This document shows positions 1 through 8,396 of a stretch of 50,204 bases of DNA, piece by piece. Origin of the DNA: JACCYQ01 sp036675565 (GTDB lineage: Bacteria > Bacteroidota > Bacteroidia > Chitinophagales > Chitinophagaceae); the NCBI GenBank assembly GCA_036675565.1, contig JAKFER010000020.1, forward strand, positions 1 through 50,204, given 5' to 3'. The translations under genes and the position numbers were made by a program. Below the pieces are notes generated by a model. The model saw nothing but the letters and a program-made list of their open reading frames with translations. It was not told the DNA's origin and made no database searches. Each line of letters opens with the position of its first letter. Position 1 is the stretch's first letter.

Positions 1-689
1 TCCGCCAGTATCAGTGGCCGATCACCAGAAATATTATGGAGACGGGCAATATAGGCACTCAATTTTTCAGGCGTTTCCAGGTAAACATTAAAGCAATCGA
101 AATCAAGGAATCGAAGGTCAAGGTATTCCGTAGTGGGAAAGTTTACATAGGTTACAAGGCTCGCGGGATCTGCTGATTTAACAGCGTTATATAATTGCTT
201 TAAAAAATATTCAATCTTTTTCTTGCCGTACCATCTTACAATAGATGCCGGAATTTCATTGCCTATTGTGAAACATAAAATAGCCGGATGTTGTGAACAG
301 CTGGTCACGCCTTCCTTTACCCTTTTTATGATTTCATTTTTTTGTTTGACGTCTTCCAAAAACGTAATATGTTGTTCCCATGGCAAACCCACCATTATTT
401 TCAGTTCGTAACGATGCGCTATGTCAAGCAAGTAAACAGGTGGAACAGTGTAAGTACGTACGGCATTGATTCCGTGCTGTTTCATGAGCCTGAAATCCAT
501 GTCTACTACTGCTTCATCGGGGAACTGGCTTCCATCTTCGCTGGGAGCGAATGTGCCGTAAGTAACTCCTTTAATATGGAACTTCTCCTGCCCACAATAT
601 AAAAATTTTCCTTTCACTTTTACCCTTTCAACTGATTTTAGGGTATGCACATCAGTAGCCACTGCGGCAACTGGTTCCAATGTATTCAT
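1..689 (-). CDS. Glycoside hydrolase family 2-type TIM-barrel protein (partial, C-terminus beyond window)
   Basis: This frame is open from an ATG at 689 to the left edge, about 229 codons with no stop, so the 3' end is outside the window. I read a short N-terminal beta segment and then a GH2-like catalytic barrel. Visible motifs are KGVTYGTF (start of the barrel), FTIGNEIPASIVRWYG (the NE pair is the expected acid/base motif) and RPLILAE at the edge, whose Glu would be the nucleophile. Family members hydrolyse beta-galactosides, glucuronides or mannosides. In Bacteroidota this barrel also occurs fused to glycosyltransferase or membrane domains, which cannot be checked here. No signal peptide is visible at this start. 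The substrate is unknown. Confidence 0.8.
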   Translation of the reverse strand, partial: MNTLEPVAAVATDVHTLKSVERVKVKGKFLYCGQEKFHIKGVTYGTFAPSEDGSQFPDEAVVDMDFRLMKQHGINAVRTYTVPPVYLLDIAHRYELKIMVGLPWEQHITFLEDVKQKNEIIKRVKEGVTSCSQHPAILCFTIGNEIPASIVRWYGKKKIEYFLKQLYNAVKSADPASLVTYVNFPTTEYLDLRFLDFDCFNVYLETPEKLSAYIARLHNISGDRPLILA

Positions 690-1100
690 AAGATGCTGGT
701 TGATTCAATGAATAAAGAATTTCATTCTCTATGAGCAGAAACATTTTAGCCTGTCGCCTTTTGGGCAAATGCTAAGACTAATTTGTTTTTTTTGATTCTG
801 GTTATTTGTGTGGGTATACCAGGGTACTTGGTGAGAAAAAATTTTCTCAGGATTGTTCGCCATTTTTACAAGAACGGTGCCAGATTTTAAATGTAAAATC
901 TTTTATATACCTTGACAGAAGCGGGTTTCAGGCCTTTTCAATAAAAGTAGATAGGGGTTTGTTCTTAAACAGAATTGACCTTATTCATTTATAATTGAAT
1001 AGGAGTAACATTCTTGCTTTATATATTTACATTTTTTCTTTGTCAGCATCCGCCTTTTACTTTTTTCTTTTCCGTTTATCAACTTTTTAAAAAAATAAAT

Positions 1101-1130
1101 TTTGAAATTCAAAATGAAGATATACATTTG
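1101..1130 (+). promoter_or_regulatory. Bacteroidetes-type promoter of the ABC transporter operon
   Basis: TTTG at 1101-1104 and TACATTTG at 1123-1130 match the Bacteroidetes sigma-ABfr -33 (TTTG) and -7 (TAnnTTTG) elements. The spacer is 18 nt, about one short of the usual 19-21. Transcription should start just downstream, inside the palindrome at 1134-1153. Confidence 0.6.
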
Positions 1131-1133
1131 TAG

Positions 1134-1153
1134 TGTACTAATTAAGTAGTACA
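1134..1153. promoter_or_regulatory. Palindromic operator, probably for the operon's own GntR regulator
   Basis: A perfect inverted repeat, TGTACTA (1134-1140), spacer ATTAAG, TAGTACA (1147-1153). It lies directly after the -7 element and over the expected transcription start, a position that would let a bound repressor block initiation. The third gene of the operon encodes a YtrA-type GntR protein, a class that usually binds such palindromes and represses its own ABC transporter. The pairing of protein and site is inferred. Confidence 0.65.
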
Positions 1154-1168
1154 GTAAAACACCAATAA

Positions 1169-2026
1169 ATGATTAACATCAAGAATCTTCATTTCAGCTA
1201 CAAAAAGAGAAAAGTTTTCACGGGGCTCAGTCTTTCCCTGGAAGCCGGTCATATATATGGTCTCCTGGGAAAAAACGGAACCGGGAAATCTACTTTGCTC
1301 AGATGTATCGCAGGTTTTTTATTTCCGCGTGATGGATCTGTTGAAGTCAAGGGTTTTGTACCTGGTAAAAGACACCCGGCTTTTTTACAAAGCGTTTTCA
1401 TGGTTGCTGAAGAATTTTACCTGCCCGATGTTTCAGTAGAAAAGTATGTAAAGTTGAATGCATCTTTCTATCCAAATTTTAGTAATGAGCAGTTTGCCCA
1501 ATATTTAAATGAGTTTGATATTCCGCTTGAGAACACGCTCCAGAGTATGAGCTATGGCCAAAAGAAAAAAGTGCTGATCAGTTTTGGTCTTGCTTGTAAT
1601 ACGGATTTGCTTTTGATGGATGAACCAACTAACGGTTTGGATATTATGAGTAAAAGTAAATTCAGAAAAGTGATAGCGGGTGCGGTGAATGAAAACAAAT
1701 GCATTGTAATTAGTACACACCAGGTAAAAGACCTGGAAAGCCTGATTGATCGGATAACCATTATCGATGATGGACAGATCCTTTTCGATCAGACAACGGA
1801 TGCTATTAGCAGGAAATTACAGTTTAAAATATCATTTGACCAGGAAGAGGTAAGCGAAGCATTATATATGGAACCATCATTACAAGGCAATGCTATAGTT
1901 TCTGCTAATACTGATGGGGAAGATACCAAGCTTGACCTGGAACTTCTATATAAAGCGGTAGTAACAAATGGAAAAGCCGTAACTGATGCTTTCAGCAAAC
2001 GTTCAGCTGAAAAAGTAAATTATTAA
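1169..2026 (+). CDS. ABC transporter ATP-binding protein (YtrB-like)
   Basis: A 285-residue ATPase expected to power export or sensing together with the membrane protein encoded next. Walker A is GKNGTGKST at residues 34-42. The signature loop is degenerate, MSYGQKKKV around residues 127-135 (usual LSGGQ). Walker B with the following D-loop is LLLMDEPTNGLD ending at residue 158, and the H-loop reads ISTHQ. About 80 residues follow the ATPase core. It is the first gene behind the promoter and operator at 1101-1153, and 21 bp separate it from the permease gene. The order ATPase, permease, GntR is the ytr-type arrangement, often induced by cell-envelope-active compounds. The substrate cannot be told. 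Confidence 0.88.
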   Translation: MINIKNLHFSYKKRKVFTGLSLSLEAGHIYGLLGKNGTGKSTLLRCIAGFLFPRDGSVEVKGFVPGKRHPAFLQSVFMVAEEFYLPDVSVEKYVKLNASFYPNFSNEQFAQYLNEFDIPLENTLQSMSYGQKKKVLISFGLACNTDLLLMDEPTNGLDIMSKSKFRKVIAGAVNENKCIVISTHQVKDLESLIDRITIIDDGQILFDQTTDAISRKLQFKISFDQEEVSEALYMEPSLQGNAIVSANTDGEDTKLDLELLYKAVVTNGKAVTDAFSKRSAEKVNY

Positions 2027-2047
2027 AGATCAAACTAATTATATTTT

Positions 2048-2833
2048 ATGTCTGCAACATTTAGCTTTTCACGACTTGGTAAATTAATTGCCAAACAATT
2101 TTATGAAAATTCCAGGTTATACCTGATTGCTACCCTTGCACTTTTAGGCTTATTGGCATTGGCGTTTACTTTTTGGATTACAGTAGCAGGTCCCAATTAC
2201 CAGGAAGAAGAAACCTATTTTATTTTCCTTTTTGGATTATTCCTGGCAGGTACCATTTTCGCCAGCATGTCTTTCAATATGTTGGGAAGAAAAGATAAAG
2301 GCATTTATTGGTTAGGTATACCAGCAACGCATTTGGAAAAACTGGTTTGCACCATATTGTTTTCAATTGTTTTATTCTTCATTGTTTATTGCTTGTGTTT
2401 TTATTTAATAAAAACAATTGCACTTACATATCTGGCTAGTAAAATCGGAGCAGTTTATACAGAAATGAAGGCGTCTGAGGATGGTTTTGGATCCGTGATA
2501 AAGTATTTTTTGTATGCTTATTTTGCAGTTCAATCTCTTTACTTACTCGGATCGGTTTATTTCTCCCGTTATTCTTTCATTGTTACTACTGTTATTGGTG
2601 CCTTGGTCATGTTTGTGTTTGTTTATTACATAACACAAATCGACAGGTTCATGGAGCCTGATAGTTGGGAACTGTTTACTGTGAAACGAGCGGATGCCAA
2701 TGTGCAAGACAGTTATTTCCTTTATTCCGTTTCCCCAACTGTTGTTGATATCGTTAAGTATGCAGTACAATTTATTTGGGTTCCTGTATTTTGGTTTGCT
2801 ACCTGGTACAGGTTAAAGGAAAAAGAAATATAA
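2048..2833 (+). CDS. ABC transporter membrane subunit
   Basis: A 261-residue integral membrane protein with about six hydrophobic segments: near residues 25-45, 60-80, 100-130, 155-180, 185-205 and a last one close to the C-terminus (FIWVPVFWFATWY). It has no ATPase motifs. It lies between the ABC ATPase and the GntR regulator with short gaps, so it is the likely permease partner of the ATPase. I recognise no specific substrate signature. Confidence 0.75.
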   Translation: MSATFSFSRLGKLIAKQFYENSRLYLIATLALLGLLALAFTFWITVAGPNYQEEETYFIFLFGLFLAGTIFASMSFNMLGRKDKGIYWLGIPATHLEKLVCTILFSIVLFFIVYCLCFYLIKTIALTYLASKIGAVYTEMKASEDGFGSVIKYFLYAYFAVQSLYLLGSVYFSRYSFIVTTVIGALVMFVFVYYITQIDRFMEPDSWELFTVKRADANVQDSYFLYSVSPTVVDIVKYAVQFIWVPVFWFATWYRLKEKEI

Positions 2834-2878
2834 TAAGCATGTGTGGTAAAAATCATTGATCAATTACAATCTGATAAA

Positions 2879-3262
2879 ATGCAATTTAATAATAACGGAG
2901 TGGCCATATACCTGCAGATAGCGGATTATATATGCGAAAAGGTTTTGCTGAAAGAATGGAATCCTGATGATAAAGTACCAAGTGTAAGAGAGCTTGCCAT
3001 TCAATTGGAAGTGAATCCCAACACGGTCATGAGGACTTATGATTTCTTAAAACAGCAGGAAATTATTAGTGATAAAAGAGGGATTGGTTATTTCATTACA
3101 CCACATGCCTATAAAAGCGCAGTGGCTTACAGGAAAAAGGAGTTTATGGAAAAAGAGCTGCCCACTGTTTATCGAACCATGAATATGCTGGGTCTTGAAC
3201 CTGAAGATCTTGCCAAAGGATTCGAAAAATTTAAAAAGCAATACACTGCTTATAACAATTAA
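2879..3262 (+). CDS. GntR-family regulator, YtrA subfamily
   Basis: A small regulator of 127 residues from the ATG at 2879. The frame also opens earlier, at a GTG at 2843 (139 residues). I prefer 2879 because YtrA-type proteins begin just before the motif AIYLQIADYI, seen here as VAIYLQIADYI. The winged helix includes KVPSVRELAIQLEVNPNTVM, the typical GntR recognition region, and a short C-terminal helical tail follows instead of a large effector domain. It probably represses the operon through the palindrome at 1134-1153 and releases it in response to an unknown signal. It is third in the ABC operon. Confidence 0.85.
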   Translation: MQFNNNGVAIYLQIADYICEKVLLKEWNPDDKVPSVRELAIQLEVNPNTVMRTYDFLKQQEIISDKRGIGYFITPHAYKSAVAYRKKEFMEKELPTVYRTMNMLGLEPEDLAKGFEKFKKQYTAYNN

Positions 3263-3272
3263 TACATCATTA

Positions 3273-3974
3273 ATGAAAACAAGTAATAAAATATTAATCG
3301 GTTTAGTGATAACCATTTTTGCAGTTCCGCTTTTATTAGCTGCAACATTAAAAAGCAAAATGAATAAAGGCATTTATACCGTTGAAAAGAATTATGTACC
3401 AGGGAACAGGGGAGATGTTCGTAAAGGAACATTTACAGCTTTCAAAGTAGTGAAGGTTATTGCTCCGCGACCAGAAATGCTGGTTTGTAATTTGCATCAG
3501 TCCGATAAAATGGATTTTTCCTATTACAATGATGGTTCCAGTGATAGTTTGGCGGTTTATACGCAAAACGACACTTTATATATTGAATACTTTTCGCAAC
3601 CCGGGAATGAAGAAACACAAGGAAATATGGGATTTGGTAAAATTGTTGCAAATGTAAACCTGCCTGTATTTAATCGCTTAATGGTTGATGGAGCCGTTGT
3701 GGTCATGGAGTCAGCAATTGCCAATTCAGATTCTTTATCCGTATCATTAAAAAATAATGCGGTTATTAAAGAAGGTCATTCCAAAGCTGGTGAAATAACA
3801 CCGCCTGCACCAGCCGTAAAAGTTGAAAAAGTAGAGAAAAAAGTAATAACCCAGGTACACCTGGAAGAATTGGAATCGGAAGAAGGAAACCTGGGTGTTT
3901 TAGAGAATGCAAGTATACAATTGATTGATTTTAGTGTAAAAGATGTACTGATCAACCACCTTATAAAAATGTAA
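3273..3974 (+). CDS. Membrane-anchored hypothetical protein, last gene of the ABC operon
   Basis: A 233-residue protein from the ATG at 3273; the same frame opens at 3195, but that start would overlap the GntR gene. Residues 4-24 (ILIGLVITIFAVPLLLAAT) form a signal peptide or N-terminal membrane anchor and the rest should lie outside the inner membrane. The middle part, with NLPVFNRLMVDGAVVVM, vaguely resembles DUF2807-type beta-helical putative adhesin proteins that often follow such ABC operons, but I would not assign the family. The tail is rich in Lys and Glu. It follows the GntR gene by 10 bp and is closed by a strong terminator. Confidence 0.6.
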   Translation: MKTSNKILIGLVITIFAVPLLLAATLKSKMNKGIYTVEKNYVPGNRGDVRKGTFTAFKVVKVIAPRPEMLVCNLHQSDKMDFSYYNDGSSDSLAVYTQNDTLYIEYFSQPGNEETQGNMGFGKIVANVNLPVFNRLMVDGAVVVMESAIANSDSLSVSLKNNAVIKEGHSKAGEITPPAPAVKVEKVEKKVITQVHLEELESEEGNLGVLENASIQLIDFSVKDVLINHLIKM

Positions 3975-3992
3975 TTCCTTTCAAATGGAATG

Positions 3993-4036
3993 AAAAGGTA
4001 AAAGTCAAATATTTAAAATTGACTTTTACCTTTTTT
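3993..4036 (+). terminator. Rho-independent terminator of the ABC operon
   Basis: A perfect 16-bp stem (3993-4008 pairing with 4019-4034) around a 10-nt AT-only loop, ending in a run of six T at 4031-4036. The A-rich left arm means it could also stop transcription arriving from the opposite strand. Confidence 0.85.
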
Positions 4037-4099
4037 ATTGCTATCTCTTTAAAAGGCTATATCTATTGTTATATATTTGCGTATATTCTTAACCGTTAA

Positions 4100-4594
4100 T
4101 TATTTTTCCAGCAATTCATCCAGGTTGGTAAGTGCTGCAGTAAAGCCTTCTTCAAAGCCCATTTCAACGATTGTAGCAATATCAGCTTCTTCTTTAAATG
4201 TTATATCGATTTGTACTCTTGTTCCCGTGGCTGATTCATTAAAAACGCATTTCCAATGCATAACCGGAAATTCATGATTGATGTTTCCCTTATCATCGCA
4301 AAATGCATCCGTGCCATCAAAACTTTTTGAAGGGATTATTTTATCATAATCTACCCGGCACCATTGTTCGGCGCCATCAGGTCCCACCATGGCATACATC
4401 CAAAAACCACCTTCCCTGAAATCCATTGATTTGGTTTTGGCTTTCCAGGGTTTTGGTGCCCACCATTGGTCCAATAAATCACTTTGTGTCCAGGCGTTCC
4501 ATACTTCTTTAACAGGCGCATCGAATTCCCGGGTAATTTTAAGTTGTTTGTTTTTCAAATCTTTGATGATTTGCGTTTTGTTACTGGTTTCCAT
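4100..4594 (-). CDS. SRPBCC / AHSA1-like START-domain protein
   Basis: A 164-residue single-domain protein of the Activator of Hsp90 ATPase homologue 1-like (AHSA1, SRPBCC) family. Typical features are ITREFDAPVKEVWNAWT near the N-terminus, LLDQWWAPKPW, and a C-terminal helix with GFEEGFTAALTNLDELL. The helix-grip fold binds hydrophobic ligands in a cavity; a specific ligand is rarely known for these stand-alone copies. Its start overlaps the end of the ArsR gene by 14 bp, a common pairing in which the two proteins are made together. Confidence 0.85.
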   Translation of the reverse strand: METSNKTQIIKDLKNKQLKITREFDAPVKEVWNAWTQSDLLDQWWAPKPWKAKTKSMDFREGGFWMYAMVGPDGAEQWCRVDYDKIIPSKSFDGTDAFCDDKGNINHEFPVMHWKCVFNESATGTRVQIDITFKEEADIATIVEMGFEEGFTAALTNLDELLEK

Positions 4595-4910
4595 GTTTTT
4601 TTGTTTTTGATTTTTTTAAAATTTGGTCCAGTTGACTAAACTTATCTTCCCACATATCCCGGAAGGGTTCCAGCCAATCTGAAACTTCTTTCATTTTTTT
4701 TGGATTGAAATGATAATAAATTTCTCTTCCCGATTGTTTTGAATTGATCAGTTCGCATTCGGTTAGTATTTTAATATGTTTCGATACAGCTTGCCTGGTT
4801 GAATCAAAATGTTCAGCCAGTGCATTTGGTGTCATGGCTTGTAAAGCAATTAAACTTAAAATTGCTCTTCGTGTTGGGTCGGCAATAGCCTGGAAAACAT
4901 CTCTTCTCAA
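4581..4910 (-). CDS. ArsR-family HTH transcriptional regulator
   Basis: A 109-residue winged-helix protein. RRDVFQAIADPTRRAILSLI is the usual ArsR opening, the recognition region reads STRQAVSKHIKIL, and the wing contains GREIYYHF. No cysteine cluster typical of metal sensors is visible, so it belongs to the metal-independent group that accompanies SRPBCC proteins. It overlaps the SRPBCC gene by 14 bp (translational coupling likely) and should control the pair. Confidence 0.9.
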   Translation of the reverse strand: MRRDVFQAIADPTRRAILSLIALQAMTPNALAEHFDSTRQAVSKHIKILTECELINSKQSGREIYYHFNPKKMKEVSDWLEPFRDMWEDKFSQLDQILKKSKTKKHGNQ

Positions 4911-5369
4911 ATTTTATAATTTTTATGTGATACCAATTGGTTGCGAATATACGTGCAATTGAATGGTTGCGCAAAATTTATTTTACTATTTTCTTTTTTG
5001 CTATTATTAATATTTTACCAGGCAGGGAATTATTATTTTGGAAGGGACTGGATGTATAGTCTATAGAGATAATTATTAATATGAATTCAGATATAATGCC
5101 TACATCTGATTTACAATGGGGTTGTTCACATTTCAACGTCATCCTGTTTCAAACAATAAAACTCAGGTTGTCAAATGTTAAGGGTTAATTGGCGGCTTTA
5201 TAATCTGGATATAAAGTGATTGTCTTTCATCCTATGGAGCGTATTAAAAATAATCAAATCTAAAGAAAGAAAGGATTCTTAATTGTGGATTACTTTAGGA
5301 TAACTCCAAGCAGCAATTATGTAATTTAAAGTATCTATACATGCAGAACGCCACCATAAGCTTTTAAAA
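4911..5369. other. Intergenic region, 459 bp
   Basis: Divergent gap between the ArsR gene and a small plus-strand gene. I see no convincing RNA gene, repeat or coding frame. A 35-codon frame at about 5081 has no supporting features. Confidence 0.5.
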
Positions 5370-5645
5370 ATGGAAACAATCTACCAAACACTTCAAATAA
5401 TTTATAAAATTGTTATGCAGGATGCTGACCCTACAACTTTTCCTTGCACTTACAGAGATATTATTTTAAAAAGCCCACATGATACTTCCATTATCCAGGA
5501 ACACCTGGATATTTTAACTGCAGAAGAAATGTTGTTGGTTAAAAAATTAGATCGCCCGGTATTTTGTATTACGAAGAAGGGCATTGAAAAAATGAAAAGT
5601 TTATCCTTTAACCGGAACGTAAATGCTGAAGAATATTTTAATTAA
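5370..5645 (+). CDS. Hypothetical small protein, possibly winged-helix
   Basis: A 91-residue soluble protein I do not recognise. It is mostly helical, then has KLDRPVFCITKKGIEKMKSL, which resembles the wing and last helix of small winged-helix proteins (compare KPYYxITxKGxxxL). No signal peptide or membrane segment. It stands alone, converging with the GH63-like gene. A DNA-binding role is only a guess from this pattern. Confidence 0.5.
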   Translation: METIYQTLQIIYKIVMQDADPTTFPCTYRDIILKSPHDTSIIQEHLDILTAEEMLLVKKLDRPVFCITKKGIEKMKSLSFNRNVNAEEYFN

Positions 5646-5751
5646 ATTTTTTTAGAAAGTTATTACCGGATTGGTATTTAATCAAAAAAATATTTTCACT
5701 TTTTTGCTTTTATAAATTTCCACTTTCATTATAACTTTTTGCCAAACAATT

Positions 5752-8385
5752 TTAATGTTCTTTCGAAGCGGTTTCAACTTTCATTTCATTTTTATAGGTT
5801 GTTATCAATTGAGCTACCAAAGCGGTCCACCCGGTTTGATGACTGGCTCCTAAGCCCATTCCCGTGTCGCCATTAAAATATTCATAGAATAAAATAAGGT
5901 CTTTATTTTCTTCCCACTGGTAAAACCAGTTATAAGGACCATAGATACTTCTATTACCGTCTGCATCTTTTTCAAACAAATGAATAACTCTTTTAGTGAG
6001 TTCTTGCGCCACCTGGCATAGATTAATTTTATTTCCTGAGCGGGTTGGATATTCGATCAGAAAACTATCGCCATAAAATTTACCATAACTTCTTAGCGAT
6101 TCAATGATGAGAAAATTAATGGGTATCCACACCGGTCCTCGCCAGTTTGAATTACCTCCAAAAATCTCTGAAGTGGAATCACCTGGATTATAGCTGATAG
6201 TATGTTGACTTCCATGAACATGAACTGAATAGGGGTGTTCCAGGTGATATTTAGACAAAGCCCGGATGCCACCTGGCGATAGAAATTCATCTTCATCCAG
6301 TAAGCGTTCAAATAAGTATGCAAGCCTTTCTTTTTTTATCAGGGATAGTAATATTTCTTCCTGGTCTCCCCTTTCTTCATTGGGCCAGAATTTATTATTC
6401 TTCTTCCGGTATGCTTCAAATTCGGTAATTCTTTTTTTAAATGTTGGCAGTTGGTTAAGTGTGCTTTTTTTTATAGTAGATACTGCATATAATGAAGTGA
6501 GCCCTACAATTGATTTTATTTTTAACTGGACAGGTTCTGAACCAAGAATGGATAGTACATCATAGAAAAATTTGTCGTCATTATTCCAGAGATGATGTTC
6601 ATTTAGTGCTTCTGCAATCAGAATAAAATGTTCAAAGAATTTGATGGCCATATCTTCAAACGATTCATCTTTCACGGCAATTTCTAATGCAATATCCATC
6701 ATATTTAATGCATAGGCACCCATCCAACTGGTACCATCAGCCTGTTCAAGGTGCATATTGTCACCATGAAAACTCCGGTTAAAAACCCCGATGTTATCCA
6801 GTCCAAGGAAGCCACCCTCAAAAATATTATTTCCATTCCGGTCTTTGCGATTGATCCACCAGGTAAAATTGATCAACAGCTTTTGAAAGATCTTTTTTAG
6901 AAATACAATATCAGCTGAGCCAACCTTATTTTTTTCAATTTGATATACTTCCAATGCAGCCCATGCATGTACCGGGGGATTTACATCACTAAAATTCCAT
7001 TCATACGCAGGCAATTGACCATCCGGTTTCATATACGATTCCTGCATTATCAGCAATAATTGTTTTTTGGCAAATGCCGGATCTACATCAGCTATGGCAA
7101 TACATTGGAATGCAAGATCCCATGCAGCATACCAGGGGTACTCCCATTTATCCGGCATTGATATTACATCGTTATTTCTCAGGTGGTGCCAATCATGATT
7201 GCGACCTTTTAATCTTGCTGGTGTAACTGGTGTAATGCCATCGCTTCGGTTCAACCATGTTTCAATATCAAAAGCATAAAATTGTTTATTCCATAAAAGT
7301 CCGGCAATGGCTTGCCTGAATATTTTATTTAATTGCTCATTGTTTTCTTTGGGAAGAAGCGCTTCATAAAATTCGTCGGCTTTTCTTTTTTCATTTGAAA
7401 ATAAATCAGCAATGTTCAAATCGAAAGGCTGGTCTAGTTTATGATCCGATAACCTGCAGTAGATTGTTTTCGTTTCTCCCGGTGCAATTTTTAATTTGTA
7501 TACGCATGCAAATTTGGTCCCACTTGTTAAAGGATTTGTATCAGGATATTCATTCTTAATAATGATGTCATGAAATGCATCTTTTGAATAAACAGTCTCA
7601 TGTTTTTCTCCGGTTAATTTGAAATGATTGGTTTCATTATTTGTAAAAAGTAACCGTTCTGGTTTATTGTAATAAAAATAATAATCACCAGTTTTTTCAT
7701 GAGATGCTTTTACTACACAGGCTTCTTCTATGTTAATGAGCGGTTGATTTTGAAGATCTTTTTGCAAGGCCCGTTTTGAAAACCAAAGGGTAGGGAGCAC
7801 TGTTATATTTGCCGATCTCCTATGCCTGTTAGTGATATTAATCCTGATACCGATATCGCCTGCTGATTTTTTTGCGTAAGCAATGTTTACATCAAAATAC
7901 CTGTGATGATCAAATACACCCGTATCGAGTATTTCATATTCAGGTTCAAGCCTGCCTCTGTTTAAATTTTGTTCTTTTAGTTTTTCATATGGAAAACTTT
8001 GTTGCGGATACTTGTATAAATATTCCATATAATCATGGCTAGGAACATTATCAAGGTAATAATATAATTCTTTTACATCTTCACCATGATTACCTTCTCC
8101 ATTGTGCAATCCAAAGAGACGTTCCTTGAGGATGGCATCTTTTCCATTCCATAGTGCCATTGAAAAGCAAAGATTTTGAAAACGATCAGATATGCCAGCC
8201 AACCCATCTTCGCCCCATTGATAAGTACGGAAGTGTGCATGTTCAAAAGGGAAATATTTCCATGCATCACCATCCAGGCTGTAATCCTCTCTTACCGTAC
8301 CCCACTGGCGTTCACTAAGGTATGGTCCCCACAAAGGGATCTCGTTATCTTTTGTATTGTTTGAATCTGTTTGCATGTGATACAC
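5752..8385 (-). CDS. GH63 / MGH1-like glucosidase
   Basis: An 877-residue protein of the mannosyl-oligosaccharide glucosidase-like class (GH63, alpha/alpha6 barrel) common in Bacteroidota. The opening WGPYLSERQWGTVREDYS and the N-terminal beta domain with LFGLHNGEGNHGEDVKE are characteristic, and the catalytic half contains WYAAWDLAFQC, LEQADGTSWMGAYALNMM and FGGNSNWRGPVWIPINF. No signal peptide is visible, so it probably acts in the cytoplasm on alpha-glucosides imported by the MFS protein encoded 11 bp upstream. Both lie opposite a LacI-type regulator that may control them. The exact substrate is unknown; bacterial relatives act on small alpha-glucosides or glucosylglycerate. Confidence 0.85.
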   Translation of the reverse strand: MYHMQTDSNNTKDNEIPLWGPYLSERQWGTVREDYSLDGDAWKYFPFEHAHFRTYQWGEDGLAGISDRFQNLCFSMALWNGKDAILKERLFGLHNGEGNHGEDVKELYYYLDNVPSHDYMEYLYKYPQQSFPYEKLKEQNLNRGRLEPEYEILDTGVFDHHRYFDVNIAYAKKSAGDIGIRINITNRHRRSANITVLPTLWFSKRALQKDLQNQPLINIEEACVVKASHEKTGDYYFYYNKPERLLFTNNETNHFKLTGEKHETVYSKDAFHDIIIKNEYPDTNPLTSGTKFACVYKLKIAPGETKTIYCRLSDHKLDQPFDLNIADLFSNEKRKADEFYEALLPKENNEQLNKIFRQAIAGLLWNKQFYAFDIETWLNRSDGITPVTPARLKGRNHDWHHLRNNDVISMPDKWEYPWYAAWDLAFQCIAIADVDPAFAKKQLLLIMQESYMKPDGQLPAYEWNFSDVNPPVHAWAALEVYQIEKNKVGSADIVFLKKIFQKLLINFTWWINRKDRNGNNIFEGGFLGLDNIGVFNRSFHGDNMHLEQADGTSWMGAYALNMMDIALEIAVKDESFEDMAIKFFEHFILIAEALNEHHLWNNDDKFFYDVLSILGSEPVQLKIKSIVGLTSLYAVSTIKKSTLNQLPTFKKRITEFEAYRKKNNKFWPNEERGDQEEILLSLIKKERLAYLFERLLDEDEFLSPGGIRALSKYHLEHPYSVHVHGSQHTISYNPGDSTSEIFGGNSNWRGPVWIPINFLIIESLRSYGKFYGDSFLIEYPTRSGNKINLCQVAQELTKRVIHLFEKDADGNRSIYGPYNWFYQWEENKDLILFYEYFNGDTGMGLGASHQTGWTALVAQLITTYKNEMKVETASKEH

Positions 8386-8396
8386 TGGTTATTTAA

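Larger units (their letters stand above)
690..1168. other. Divergent intergenic region, 479 bp
   Basis: AT-rich gap between the GH2-type gene and the ABC operon. The right end (1101-1153) holds the ABC operon promoter and operator, annotated separately. I see no convincing gene in the rest; a 62-codon open frame at 806-994 has no recognisable features. Confidence 0.6.

Noticed and set aside
806..994. 62-codon open frame upstream of the ABC operon
   Set aside because: No recognisable domain, membrane segment or ribosome-binding site; AT-rich chance frame.
5081..5188. 35-codon frame in the gap after the ArsR gene
   Set aside because: No supporting features and too short to judge.
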